64,000 bases of DNA from Ligilactobacillus araffinosus DSM 20653 (lineage in GTDB: Bacteria > Bacillota > Bacilli > Lactobacillales > Lactobacillaceae). A program made the position numbers and the translations under genes. Location of the stretch: positions 273,903 to 337,902 of the forward strand of contig NZ_AYYZ01000029.1 in NCBI RefSeq assembly GCF_001435375.1. The letters are read 5' to 3'. Below the pieces are notes generated by a model. It had not been told where the DNA came from, did not search any database, and saw nothing but the letters and a program-made list of their open reading frames with translations. Positions 15,780-25,287 of the stretch are shown here, one piece after another. Position 1 is the stretch's first letter. Every line of letters starts with the position of its first letter.

Positions 15780-17057
15780 TTGAAGTATCAAAAACCAAAG
15801 GGAACAGCTGATATTTTGGCAGATGAATCTGCAAAGTGGCAATATGTCGAAGCCAAAGCACGTGAATTATTTAAGAAATACCGTTATCACGAAATGCGGA
15901 CGCCAACGTTTGAAAACTTTGAAGTCTTTTCACGAACTTCTGGGGAAACGTCTGACATCGTAACAAAGGAAATGTATGATTTCCATGATAAAGGTGATCG
16001 GCATATTACATTACGACCGGAAGGAACAGCGGGTGTTGTGCGGTCGTTTGTTGAAAACAAGTTATACGGACCAGAATATCAAAAGCCGTATAAGGTTTAC
16101 TACATGGGACCAATGTTCCGCTATGAACGGCCACAATCAGGACGATTACGTGAATTCCACCAAATCGGGGTCGAAGCTTTTGGAGTGGATAATCCAACGC
16201 TTGATGTGGAAGTCATTGCGATGGCAATGGACTTATTGAATTCAGTTGGAGTTCACAGTTTGAAGCTGGTTATCAATACGTTAGGCGATTTGGAAACCCG
16301 GAAGAATTACCGGCAAGCATTGATCGACTACTTGGAACCGTTTGAAGACCAATTATCAGAAGACTCAAAGGAACGTTTACACAAAAATCCATTGCGGGTC
16401 CTTGATAGTAAGGATGAAAATGACCAGAAGATCGTTGAAAATGCGCCATCGATTCTTGATTTCTTAACTGAAGATTCTCAAAAGCACTTTGATACGGTTA
16501 AACAATTACTTGAAAACCTCGGAATTGAATACGAAGTCGATGCTAACATGGTTCGGGGGTTGGATTACTACAACCACACAATTTTTGAAATCATGAGTGA
16601 TTCAAAGGCCTTTGGCGGTAAGTGGACAACGGTTTGTGCCGGCGGACGGTACAATGGCTTAGTTGAACAACTTGGCGGCCCAGCAACTCCAGGAATCGGC
16701 TTCGGACTTGGGGTCGAACGGTTATTACTTGTTTTGGATGCGGAACAAGATAAATTACAATTGGATGATGAATTGGATGCTTACATTGTCGGTATTGGCG
16801 ATGAAACGAATGTCAAGTCATTGGAAATCGTTCAAGCATTGCGTCACCAAGGATATACTGCTGATCGGGATTACCTTGATCGTAAGCCAAAGGGACAATT
16901 CAAGACTGCTAGTCGTTTGAATGCGAAGTACACGATTACGATTGGTGAACGCGAATTGCAAGAAAACAAAGCCAACGTGAAGAATATGGAAACGGGAAAC
17001 GAAATCAGTGTTTCGCTTGATGATGTGATTAACGATTTTGCAAAAGTAATTAAGTAG
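15780..17057 (+). CDS. hisS: Histidyl-tRNA synthetase
   Basis: 425 residues. It charges tRNA-His. Class II motifs: motif 1 around [13 protein letters not shown], motif 2 [20 protein letters not shown], the His-specific [13 protein letters not shown] block, and motif 3 [13 protein letters not shown]; the anticodon-binding domain is C-terminal (about 330-425). The likely start is TTG at 15780: GAAAGGA at 15764-15770 is at the right distance and the protein then begins [10 protein letters not shown], as family members do. An ATG at 15762 would lie upstream of that ribosome site. It is controlled by the T-box and followed after 15 bases by aspS. Confidence 0.96.
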   Translation: MKYQKPKGTADILADESAKWQYVEAKARELFKKYRYHEMRTPTFENFEVFSRTSGETSDIVTKEMYDFHDKGDRHITLRPEGTAGVVRSFVENKLYGPEYQKPYKVYYMGPMFRYERPQSGRLREFHQIGVEAFGVDNPTLDVEVIAMAMDLLNSVGVHSLKLVINTLGDLETRKNYRQALIDYLEPFEDQLSEDSKERLHKNPLRVLDSKDENDQKIVENAPSILDFLTEDSQKHFDTVKQLLENLGIEYEVDANMVRGLDYYNHTIFEIMSDSKAFGGKWTTVCAGGRYNGLVEQLGGPATPGIGFGLGVERLLLVLDAEQDKLQLDDELDAYIVGIGDETNVKSLEIVQALRHQGYTADRDYLDRKPKGQFKTASRLNAKYTITIGERELQENKANVKNMETGNEISVSLDDVINDFAKVIK

Positions 17058-17072
17058 TGGAGGAAGTTTATT

Positions 17073-18854
17073 TTGAGAAGAACAACATATGCAGGTTTGG
17101 TTGATGAACAATATTTAGGCCAAGAAGTTGTCTTAAAAGGCTGGGTTCAAAAGCGGCGGAACCTTGGAAACTTGATCTTTATTGATTTGCGGGACCGTGA
17201 AGGCATTGTGCAATTAGTCTTCAGTCAAGAATTTGGTCCGGATGCCTTAAAGATTGCTGATTCATTACGGAGCGAATATGTTATCGAAGTTGTCGGGAAA
17301 GTCGTTGCCCGGGATGAAAATGCCATTAACCCGAACATGAAGACCGGGAAAGTTGAAGTCGAAGTCAGTGACGTTCACATTTTGAACAAGGCAAAGTTAA
17401 CGCCATTTGAAATTACTGATAATACAAATGCAACCGATGACATGCGGTTGAAGTACCGTTACCTTGATTTGCGCCGACCAGAAATGCAAAAGGCCTTGAT
17501 GATCCGGAATCGCATCACGCAAACGGTTCACCGTTACCTCGATGAAAACAGTTTTGTAAATATTGAAACACCATATTTGACCCGATCAACGCCTGAAGGA
17601 GCCCGGGATTACTTGGTTCCTTCACGGGTATATCCGGGACACTTTTACGCATTGCCGCAATCACCACAATTGTTTAAGCAATTGTTAATGGGGGCGGGCT
17701 TTGACCGTTATTACCAAATTGCACGGTGTTTCCGTGATGAAGACTTGCGGGGCGATCGGCAACCAGAATTTACCCAAATCGATATTGAAACGTCATTCAT
17801 GGATCAAGACGAAATCATGGAAATGACGGAAGGATTATTGAAAGCGGTCATGAAAGATACGCTTGGCATTGAATTGCAAACACCAATTAAGCACATTACA
17901 TGGGATGAAGCCATGGATCGTTATGGTTCTGACAAGCCAGATATTCGATTCGGGATGGAACTAAAAGATATGGCGGATGCCGTTAAAGGCGCTGGCTTCA
18001 AGGTCTTTGATTCAACGCTTGAAGATGGCGGCCAAGTTAAGGCAATTGCGGTTCCTGGCGGCGCGGATGCTTACTCTCGGAAACAAATCGATGCTAAACA
18101 AGAATACATTAAACGCTTCGGTGCAAAAGGTTTAGCATGGATGAAGGTTACGGATGATGGCTTGCAAGGACCAATCGCAAAATTCTTCAAGGATCGCCGT
18201 GACCAAATCTTGGAAGCTGCTGAAGCAAAACCAGGCGACTTATTGCTCTTCGTTGCTTCAACGCGCAAAGTTGTTGCTGATTCATTAGGCTACTTGCGGA
18301 AAGAAATTGCGAAGGAACAAGGCATGATCAATGAAGATGAATTCGCCTTTATCTGGGTTGTTGACTGGCCATTATTCGAATACAGCGAAGAATTCCAACA
18401 ATACATTGCTGCCCACCATCCATTCACAATGCCGAATGAAGAAGACCTTGAATTGTTGAAGACGGATCCGCACAAGTGCCACGCTCAAAGTTACGACATT
18501 GTCTTGAACGGTTACGAACTTGGCGGGGGTTCAATCCGGATCCACCAACGTGAAGTTCAAGAAGACATGCTCAAAGCCCTTGGATTCACCAAGGAACGCG
18601 CCGAAGAACAATTCGGCTGGTTCATGGATGCGTTAGATTACGGTTTCCCACCACATGGCGGCCTTGCCTTAGGCTTAGACCGGTTCGCAATGTTGCTTGC
18701 GAAGAAAGACAACATTCGTGAAGTGATTGCCTTCCCGAAGAACTCAAAGGCAACCGAACCATTAACTCACGCCCCGAGCGAAGTTGCTCCGCAACAGCTT
18801 GAAGACTTGCACATCGAAGTTGCAGATGAGGGTAAGGAAGATAGTGAAGAATAG
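17073..18854 (+). CDS. aspS: Aspartyl-tRNA synthetase
   Basis: 593 residues. It charges tRNA-Asp. An N-terminal OB fold (about 15-105; [20 protein letters not shown]) recognises the anticodon. Class II motifs follow: [38 protein letters not shown] (motif 2), a bacterial GAD insertion (about 290-420), and [13 protein letters not shown] (motif 3). The start is TTG at 17073 with GGAGGAAG about 9 bases upstream. It is the second gene of the T-box operon, so its expression depends on the same leader. Codon use is strongly biased, as expected for high expression. Confidence 0.97.
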   Translation: MRRTTYAGLVDEQYLGQEVVLKGWVQKRRNLGNLIFIDLRDREGIVQLVFSQEFGPDALKIADSLRSEYVIEVVGKVVARDENAINPNMKTGKVEVEVSDVHILNKAKLTPFEITDNTNATDDMRLKYRYLDLRRPEMQKALMIRNRITQTVHRYLDENSFVNIETPYLTRSTPEGARDYLVPSRVYPGHFYALPQSPQLFKQLLMGAGFDRYYQIARCFRDEDLRGDRQPEFTQIDIETSFMDQDEIMEMTEGLLKAVMKDTLGIELQTPIKHITWDEAMDRYGSDKPDIRFGMELKDMADAVKGAGFKVFDSTLEDGGQVKAIAVPGGADAYSRKQIDAKQEYIKRFGAKGLAWMKVTDDGLQGPIAKFFKDRRDQILEAAEAKPGDLLLFVASTRKVVADSLGYLRKEIAKEQGMINEDEFAFIWVVDWPLFEYSEEFQQYIAAHHPFTMPNEEDLELLKTDPHKCHAQSYDIVLNGYELGGGSIRIHQREVQEDMLKALGFTKERAEEQFGWFMDALDYGFPPHGGLALGLDRFAMLLAKKDNIREVIAFPKNSKATEPLTHAPSEVAPQQLEDLHIEVADEGKEDSEE

Positions 18855-18874
18855 TTAATAACTGAATAGATTGA

Positions 18875-18907
18875 AAACACTCCCGACGGCATGGTTGGGG
18901 GTGTTTT
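18875..18907 (+). terminator. Intrinsic terminator after aspS
   Basis: AAACACTCCCGAC, GGCATG loop, GTTGGGGGTGTTTTT. It marks the left border of the AT-rich island. Confidence 0.85.
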
Positions 18908-19017
18908 TGTTAAAATTTTTGATTGAAGTGAGTATATTCTTATATAATTATGATATAACCAATTTAAGCGTTTAAGATTTAACTAGTAGTTAAAATAACT
19001 GTTAAGGAGAATTTAAA

Positions 19018-22000
19018 ATGGCATATGAATTTCAAAATTTAAAACAATCAATAAATCGTAATGTTAATACAATTATGCCACAGGAAGAGCAGAAAGAATT
19101 TTTTAGTAACGCACTTACTAAGTACTTAGAAAGTATAAGAGAAAATGAGCACCAAGATGAAGAATTTCAAAAAGGTGTTTTCCGGGATTTTCTAAAAGCG
19201 GTTATTCCTGATAAACAAATAAATGTTAGTGAAAAAATAGATTTAGCGATTTATAATGGAAATTCTTCAGAAAGTAAAGTAGGAGTCATCATTGAATATA
19301 AAAAATTGGATAATAAAAGTGAGATGATGAGTGAAGATAATATAAATACAAAGTCTTTTCGAGAATTGGTGGCTTATTATCTCAGAGAAAGAGTTATAAA
19401 TAAAAATTTAGAAGTAAAAAGGGGAATCATAACAAATGGATATTCTTTCTTTGTTATAAATTCCTCTGAGTTGGAGAAATTCTTTTATAAAAATAAAAGA
19501 TTAGTAGATAATTTCAATAAGTTTGAAAATAGACAATTGGCAAGTCAAAAAACAGATTTTCTTTTTGATGAAGTAATTGCTCCTGAAATAGATAGAGCGT
19601 TAAAAAAGAAAATAAAAATTGCGCATTTTGATTTAAATGATTTTTTAGTAGATGATCAAAATATAAGAATAAAAAAGAATATGATTACGCAATTATATAG
19701 GTTTTTTAGTTCTGAGAATCTACTAAATGAAATGATTTTTGCTGATGCTAATAGTCTTAATAAAAACTTTTATAATGAATTGCTGTATATTATGGGACTT
19801 CATGAAGAAAGAAAAAATGGAAATAAATTAATTACACGATTAAAGGAAAAAGACAGACAAGATGTTTCATTAGTAGAGAACGCAATAGAACAATTAGATT
19901 TAAAAGGTGTAAGCGAAGATAGACAACTAGATAATGCGATCCAATTAGTTGTTGTATGGATTAATCGAATATTATTCTTAAAATTACTAGAATCATCATT
20001 AATTTCATTTAACAAAAGTAATGCGTATAATTTTTTGAATTATAATAAACTGAACACTTTTGATGATATAAATGAATTATTTTTCGCTGTAATGGCAAAA
20101 AAAGAAGAAGAACGGACAGATAGAATAAAAAAGAAATATCCCAATGTTCCTTATATGAACAGTTCTTTATTTGAGCCAACCGATTTAGAAATGTCTAAGG
20201 AAGGTTTTACAATTAACGAATTACGCGAAGGAAAAATTCAAGTCTATTCAAAGACTAAACTGAAAGATACAAATGGGAAAAAGTTAAAGGGAAAAATAAA
20301 TATTTTAGAATATTTATTTAAGTTCTTGGATTCATATGATTTTACCTCATCTGGCAGTGCAAAAAATAAAAAGGAACAAGGACAATTAATTAATGCTTCT
20401 GTTTTAGGATTAATTTTTGAAAAAATTAATGGATATAAAGATGGTTCTTTCTTTACACCAGGAAAGATAACAATGTATATGGCTAAAAAGGCCTTATATC
20501 AATCAGTATTAACAAAAGCAAATGAAATTTTTCACTTGAATATTCAAAGAATTGAAGAACTAGCTCAAATAACTAGAGATATATCTTTTTCAATGGAACA
20601 AAGAAGAAAGTTAAGCGATGCGATTGATTCATTAAAGATTTTAGATCCTGCAGTTGGATCGGGACATTTTTTAGTTTCAATTTTAAATGAAATAATTGCA
20701 TTGAAGGCATCTTTACGTATTTTATTTGATGCAGATGGCAATTTGTTAAATTATATAAGTTGTACAGTTGCAAATGATGAATTAATAATACAGGATGATT
20801 ATGGTAATAATTATTCCTATGATGCTAGTAAACCAAAATCTTTAAAAATTCAAAAAGCTCTCTTTAATCAGAAGAAAAAGATAATTGAGAACTGCTTATA
20901 TGGTGTTGATCTTAATCCTAATTCTGTAAATATTTGTCGATTACGTTTATGGACAGAGCTGTTAAAAAATTCTTATTATGAAGAGGATGAAAATGGAGAC
21001 AGACATTTAACAACTTTGCCTAATATTGATATTAATATTAAGGTTGGAAATAGTTTAATTCATCGTTTTGGATTAACAGATAATTTTGATTTACGCAAGA
21101 GTGAGTTTAAACAATATACGAAATTAATAAAAGATTATAAAAATACAGGCGACAAAAAATTAAAGCATGAAATCAACGAAAAAATTAATGCAATTAAAAA
21201 AACTTTTATTGATAGTTTTAGAACTCCAGAAGGAGATAGGTTTGAAGAAGCATTAAATAAATTAAATAAAGTTGGGCAAGGAAACCTTTTTAAAGATTTT
21301 GATAGTGTAGAATTTTCAAAATTAAAAGAAAAAGCAGATATAGCACGAAAGAAATTTGAGAATCGAAAAAACGATCCGTTTTATAAAGATAGTTTAGAAT
21401 GGAGAATTGAATTTCCAGAAGTTTTAGATGAAAATGGTAATTTCGAGGGATTTGATATTGTTATTGCTAACCCCCCGTATATTTTTGCTCGAAATCAATC
21501 GTTTGATAAAAAAACGAAAGAATATTATTTAAAGCATTATGAAGTCGATGAGTATCAAGCCAATACGTATACTTTGTTTATGGAATTAGGGTTTAATTTA
21601 CTTAAGCAAAATGGAACTTTTGCATATATTGTCCCAAATAATATGCTAACAATTCAGTCAAATCAAAAAATTCGAAAGTTCCTACTTGATTATTCTGGAG
21701 ATCTAGTTATTATTGATTCATTAGACAAGATTTTTGCAGATGCAAGTGTTGATAATTGTTTGGTCTTTTTGAAGAAAAATATGTCAAGTTCTATAACATT
21801 TGGGGAGTTAATCAATGATAATTTTGAACTAGTAGGAACTGTAGATAAAGCATTTTTTGATGATGAAAACCCAATGTTTAGTATTTCAATGGTTAAGTAT
21901 AAAGATGCCATTGATATTTTCAACAAAATGGAGAAATGTTCAAGAATATCTTCAGAAACTTCAAAGCAATTACAGATTGCGGAAGTAAAAACTGGAATAA

Positions 22001-22632
22001 AAGCCTATCAAAAGGGGAAAGGAAAGCCTAAACAAGGCAAGGAAGACGTGCAAAATAGGATATATCATTGTAAAGAGAAAAAGAATATGTCATATTTACC
22101 ATATTTAAATGGCAAAAATGTTAGTAGATATAAAATGACATGGGACGGAGAATACGTAAAATACGGTGATAATTTAGCAGAACCAAGAAAAACAACGAAT
22201 TTTAAAGAACCACGTATTTTGGTTAGACAGATACCATCTAAGAATGTATATGCAATCGAAGGAACATATATAGAAGGAGAATTTATTAATGATTTAAATT
22301 CAATGGTTATAGAAAATTCAAACATGAATTTGTTAGCACTGTTAGGAGTCCTTAATTCTAAAATTGAAACATTATGGTTCTTAATGAAGTTTGACAAATT
22401 TCAACGTAGAGTATTTCCACAATTTAAAGTAAAGGAACTAGAACAATTTCCGATTCCAAACATGAATCAACAGCAACAAGAGCAACTGGCCAGTTTAGTT
22501 AATGTTGTGCTTAGTAAAGCCTCGAAAAATGAAAACTTTCGATATGAAAATAATGAAATAGATGAGTTAGTAATGGATTTGTTTGGATTAACTGAAATAG
22601 AAAAAAAGATTGTAAGAGATTTTACCTTATAG
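19018..22632 (+). CDS. Type IIG restriction enzyme/DNA methyltransferase (Eco57I-like)
   Basis: 1204 residues. One polypeptide both cuts and methylates DNA. The N-terminal nuclease shows a PD-(D/E)xK arrangement: DLAIYNG (about residue 75) and GVIIEYKK (about 90-97). A helical connector follows. SAM motif I is LDPAVGSGHFL (about 542) and the adenine-methylase motif IV is VIANPPYIF (about 817), with YGVDLNPNSVNICRLRLW in between. The last 300 residues are the target recognition region (LLALLGVLNSKI, QFPIPN are common there). AAGGAG lies just before the ATG. The gene is far more AT-rich than aspS beside it, a sign of transfer. A BREX PglX is less likely because of the N-terminal ExK nuclease and lack of other BREX genes. 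Confidence 0.85.
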   Translation: MAYEFQNLKQSINRNVNTIMPQEEQKEFFSNALTKYLESIRENEHQDEEFQKGVFRDFLKAVIPDKQINVSEKIDLAIYNGNSSESKVGVIIEYKKLDNKSEMMSEDNINTKSFRELVAYYLRERVINKNLEVKRGIITNGYSFFVINSSELEKFFYKNKRLVDNFNKFENRQLASQKTDFLFDEVIAPEIDRALKKKIKIAHFDLNDFLVDDQNIRIKKNMITQLYRFFSSENLLNEMIFADANSLNKNFYNELLYIMGLHEERKNGNKLITRLKEKDRQDVSLVENAIEQLDLKGVSEDRQLDNAIQLVVVWINRILFLKLLESSLISFNKSNAYNFLNYNKLNTFDDINELFFAVMAKKEEERTDRIKKKYPNVPYMNSSLFEPTDLEMSKEGFTINELREGKIQVYSKTKLKDTNGKKLKGKINILEYLFKFLDSYDFTSSGSAKNKKEQGQLINASVLGLIFEKINGYKDGSFFTPGKITMYMAKKALYQSVLTKANEIFHLNIQRIEELAQITRDISFSMEQRRKLSDAIDSLKILDPAVGSGHFLVSILNEIIALKASLRILFDADGNLLNYISCTVANDELIIQDDYGNNYSYDASKPKSLKIQKALFNQKKKIIENCLYGVDLNPNSVNICRLRLWTELLKNSYYEEDENGDRHLTTLPNIDINIKVGNSLIHRFGLTDNFDLRKSEFKQYTKLIKDYKNTGDKKLKHEINEKINAIKKTFIDSFRTPEGDRFEEALNKLNKVGQGNLFKDFDSVEFSKLKEKADIARKKFENRKNDPFYKDSLEWRIEFPEVLDENGNFEGFDIVIANPPYIFARNQSFDKKTKEYYLKHYEVDEYQANTYTLFMELGFNLLKQNGTFAYIVPNNMLTIQSNQKIRKFLLDYSGDLVIIDSLDKIFADASVDNCLVFLKKNMSSSITFGELINDNFELVGTVDKAFFDDENPMFSISMVKYKDAIDIFNKMEKCSRISSETSKQLQIAEVKTGIKAYQKGKGKPKQGKEDVQNRIYHCKEKKNMSYLPYLNGKNVSRYKMTWDGEYVKYGDNLAEPRKTTNFKEPRILVRQIPSKNVYAIEGTYIEGEFINDLNSMVIENSNMNLLALLGVLNSKIETLWFLMKFDKFQRRVFPQFKVKELEQFPIPNMNQQQQEQLASLVNVVLSKASKNENFRYENNEIDELVMDLFGLTEIEKKIVRDFTL

Positions 22633-22675
22633 GGAGAGAACTTTAATAATTAATAAAGAAGCATTAACTATATTT

Positions 22676-23918
22676 TGAAGTGCAAGACAAAAGTTAGACA
22701 AGATTAAATTATTAAGCTATCAAGGCGTGATTTCGGTATTCAACCGGAGTCATGCCTTTTGTTTTTAAAGTCGTTCTAACATTATTAAAATATTGAATAT
22801 AATTTTGAGAAAGTTTCCTTAATTCTGTAATATCTTTACATGGCGGAAAGCCGGCCAGTAATTCCTTTTTGTACAGGTGGAAGAAACTTTCTACCGGAGT
22901 GTTATCTAAGCAATTTTCCTTGCGGGACATACTTTGAACAAAGTGATAATTCGCTAACTTTTGAGTATAGTAAGCTAACTGATAATGCCAGCCCTGGTCG
23001 GAATGAATGATTGGCTGGGCATCATCAGGTAAGTTATCAATTAATTCTTCAAGGGTGCGCATAATTAGTTCTTTATTTGGGCTAGTACTAAGCTGGAAAG
23101 CCAGGCTATCTTGGCTAGCTTCATCCATCATCACTGAAATATAAGTCCATTGATGGTTAGCCAACCGGACTTGCGTAACATCCGTATGAATAACTTGGTA
23201 AGGTTGATGTGCATTAGATTCTTGGTTCAATTTATTAGCTGCAATCTTCCCCACCGTGCCATGATATGATGAATATTTACCGTTACGGTGGCGGTTATAG
23301 AGACTTACTTCACTCATTAGCTTGCGAATCGTATCGCCAGACAAGTGTAATTCCAGTTTATCTAATTCGGCTTGAATCCGACGATAGCCCGCAGTCCAAC
23401 TCTCTCGGACCTTAAAACGTTGTGCGATTTGAAGAATCATTTTCTTCGCTAATTCTTCTTTTAAGTGGTCAAGCTCACTTTGATGTGCGAGTTGACGCCG
23501 TTGTTTTTTAGGATGGTTCACTTTCGGTGGCCTACCTTTCGGTTGAGTATTCAAGGCAGTAATTCCTTCCCGTTCAAACCTTGAACGTCAGATAGAAATC
23601 TGCGGCGGTGAAACGTTAAAGCGTGCCGCTACTTCAGCCATCGAATCCTCGTGAGTTTGGTAATAGTTTATCACATTTAATTTGAAATCAGCAGTAAAAT
23701 TCCGTTTATGTCGCCGCCTGAGGACGTCAGGACCATTCAACCGGTATCCTTGAATCCACTTAGCGATTTGCCTTCTTCCAATATGGTATTTCTTACTTAA
23801 ATCATTGGTACTCTGCGCAGTTGAAAGATATTCATGATTTTAATTCAGGTTTATATTTAACCATACAAAAAGTGCCTCACAATCATTAGTTTTTGTCTAA
23901 CAATTGTAGGGCACTTCA
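22676..23918 (-). mobile_element. Decayed IS3-family insertion sequence (IS150-like)
   Basis: 1243 bp bounded by imperfect terminal inverted repeats: TGAAGTGCAAGACAAAAGTT at the left and, reading inward from the right, TGAAGTGCCCTACAATTGTT; both continue AGACAA. TTT flanks both ends, a 3-bp target duplication. It is shorter than a complete IS150-like element (about 1.4-1.5 kb) because the end of orfA and start of orfB appear to be deleted. It sits between the restriction enzyme gene and the SIR2 gene. Confidence 0.85.
22712..23864 (-). pseudogene. IS3-family transposase, broken (orfA/orfB)
   Basis: On the minus strand orfA starts at the ATG 23862-23864 (VKYKPELKS), then hits a TGA and needs a frame change to continue as EYLSTAQSTNDLSKKYHIG, a helix-turn-helix. 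A second in-frame TGA (23588-23590) replaces the Trp expected in QISIWRSRFEREG. The intact stretch 22712-23554 carries the DDE catalytic core: HTDVTQVRL (D), IIHSDQGWHY (D) and DNTPVESFFHLYKKEL (E), then a YFNNVRTTLKTKGMTPVEYR ending. The join LKEELA|KKMILQIAQRF lacks roughly 60 residues seen in complete relatives. Transposition from this copy is unlikely. Confidence 0.85.
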
Positions 23919-24092
23919 TTTGATAGTTAGTGCTTTTTCTGTTTAAAAAGTGTAGTTAGTAAAGAAATTACTATTATCTATAATGTGGATGATTTGAAAA
24001 AGTATTATAGTTCATTGATGCTAATTCTATTAATTGATATAGTGATTAATAATAAGTATTAATATAATAATTATTTTTTATAGGAGAATATA

Positions 24093-25277
24093 ATGTCAAA
24101 TGTGAAAAACACTTATTTTTATGGTTTTAATACGCCTAAATATAAACAAGAAAACAAAAAATATTATAAAGATGACACAGAACTAGTTCAAGATTCAGGT
24201 CAAGAGTTCACTTCTCAAATGTTTAAGGATACAGTAAAAGCTGAGATTCAAAAATTACTTAATAAACCATATGAAAACATAGTAGTTTTAGCAGGAGCTG
24301 GAGCGTCAATTTGTGAAAATGGAAACAAAGGTAAAACAGTTTCACAGTTATATGGCGATATTAAAGAACTGTTAGAGAATGATGGAAATCTATATACTTT
24401 TGATGATTTAAAAAATAGAACAATAATTGATGAAAATGATGAAAATTTAGAAAATATTTTATCTGTGTTAATTAAAGCTATTAGTCTTTTTAAGGGGATA
24501 AAAAGTAATGAATTTTCAGAATTTATTGATGTGAATAAATTGAATCAAACAGTAGAAAAAATAAAACAACATATTTATCAAGTAACCAGTGAATACGGGT
24601 TTGATAACAACTGTAAACATGATCTCTTGATAAAAAAACTATCAAGGCTTCTCCCTAGCGATTCACGTTTGAATATTGTAACGACAAATTATGATCGATT
24701 ATTTGAAGGAGCGGCTTCTAGTCTTGGATTCTGGGTTTTTGATGGATTTTCTTTTTCGAATCCTCCAATTTTTGATGCAGACATTTTTGATTGGAAATTA
24801 GTGAAAGAAATTCCAAATAGTAAGACTCAAGAATTGAAATATCGATCAAACATGATTAATTTGTTAAAAATACATGGTTCTGTTGATTGGGAGATGGACG
24901 AAAAAGGACAACTAATCAAAATTTTAACTAATAAACAAAGGGATGTTATAAGTCCAGTAATGATTTTTCCAAGTTCAGAAAAATATATGCAAAGTTATCA
25001 AGAACCATATTTTTCATTAATGACAAAGTTTCAAGAGTTATTGAGAAAACCAAATACTCTTTTTATGACAATCGGTTTTAGTTTTGCAGATAATCATATT
25101 TTTGAGATGATTTTGCAAAGCATCAAACATAATAATAGTCTATCAACGTTAATTACTGATTATACTTTGGATGGTGATAAAAATCCTAATTGGGAAAAAT
25201 TATCAGAAAAATCAGAGATGTATGATATCCACTTTTTAAAGGGTGCATTAAATAAAGATTTATTAGATTATTTATAG
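24093..25277 (+). CDS. SIR2-domain anti-phage protein of SIR2-HerA system
   Basis: 394 residues. A SIR2-like Rossmann fold begins at VVLAGAGASICENG (GAGAS at residues 68-72). The other NAD-site motifs are IVTTNYDRLFEG (Asn199) and LLKIHGSVDWE (His261), and TIGFSFADNHIFEMIL closes the domain. SIR2-HerA is a known two-gene phage defence system in which SIR2 and HerA form a large complex that acts on NAD+ and/or DNA on infection. The HerA gene follows after 10 bases. AT content is very high compared with the housekeeping genes. The start has TAGGAGAATATA upstream. The first 55 residues are charged and unlike any domain I know. Confidence 0.85.
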   Translation: MSNVKNTYFYGFNTPKYKQENKKYYKDDTELVQDSGQEFTSQMFKDTVKAEIQKLLNKPYENIVVLAGAGASICENGNKGKTVSQLYGDIKELLENDGNLYTFDDLKNRTIIDENDENLENILSVLIKAISLFKGIKSNEFSEFIDVNKLNQTVEKIKQHIYQVTSEYGFDNNCKHDLLIKKLSRLLPSDSRLNIVTTNYDRLFEGAASSLGFWVFDGFSFSNPPIFDADIFDWKLVKEIPNSKTQELKYRSNMINLLKIHGSVDWEMDEKGQLIKILTNKQRDVISPVMIFPSSEKYMQSYQEPYFSLMTKFQELLRKPNTLFMTIGFSFADNHIFEMILQSIKHNNSLSTLITDYTLDGDKNPNWEKLSEKSEMYDIHFLKGALNKDLLDYL

Positions 25278-25287
25278 GTGAGTAATT

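Noticed and set aside
19018-22632. BREX PglX methyltransferase
   Set aside because: An N-terminal ExK nuclease region is present and no pglZ, brxL or other BREX genes are nearby.
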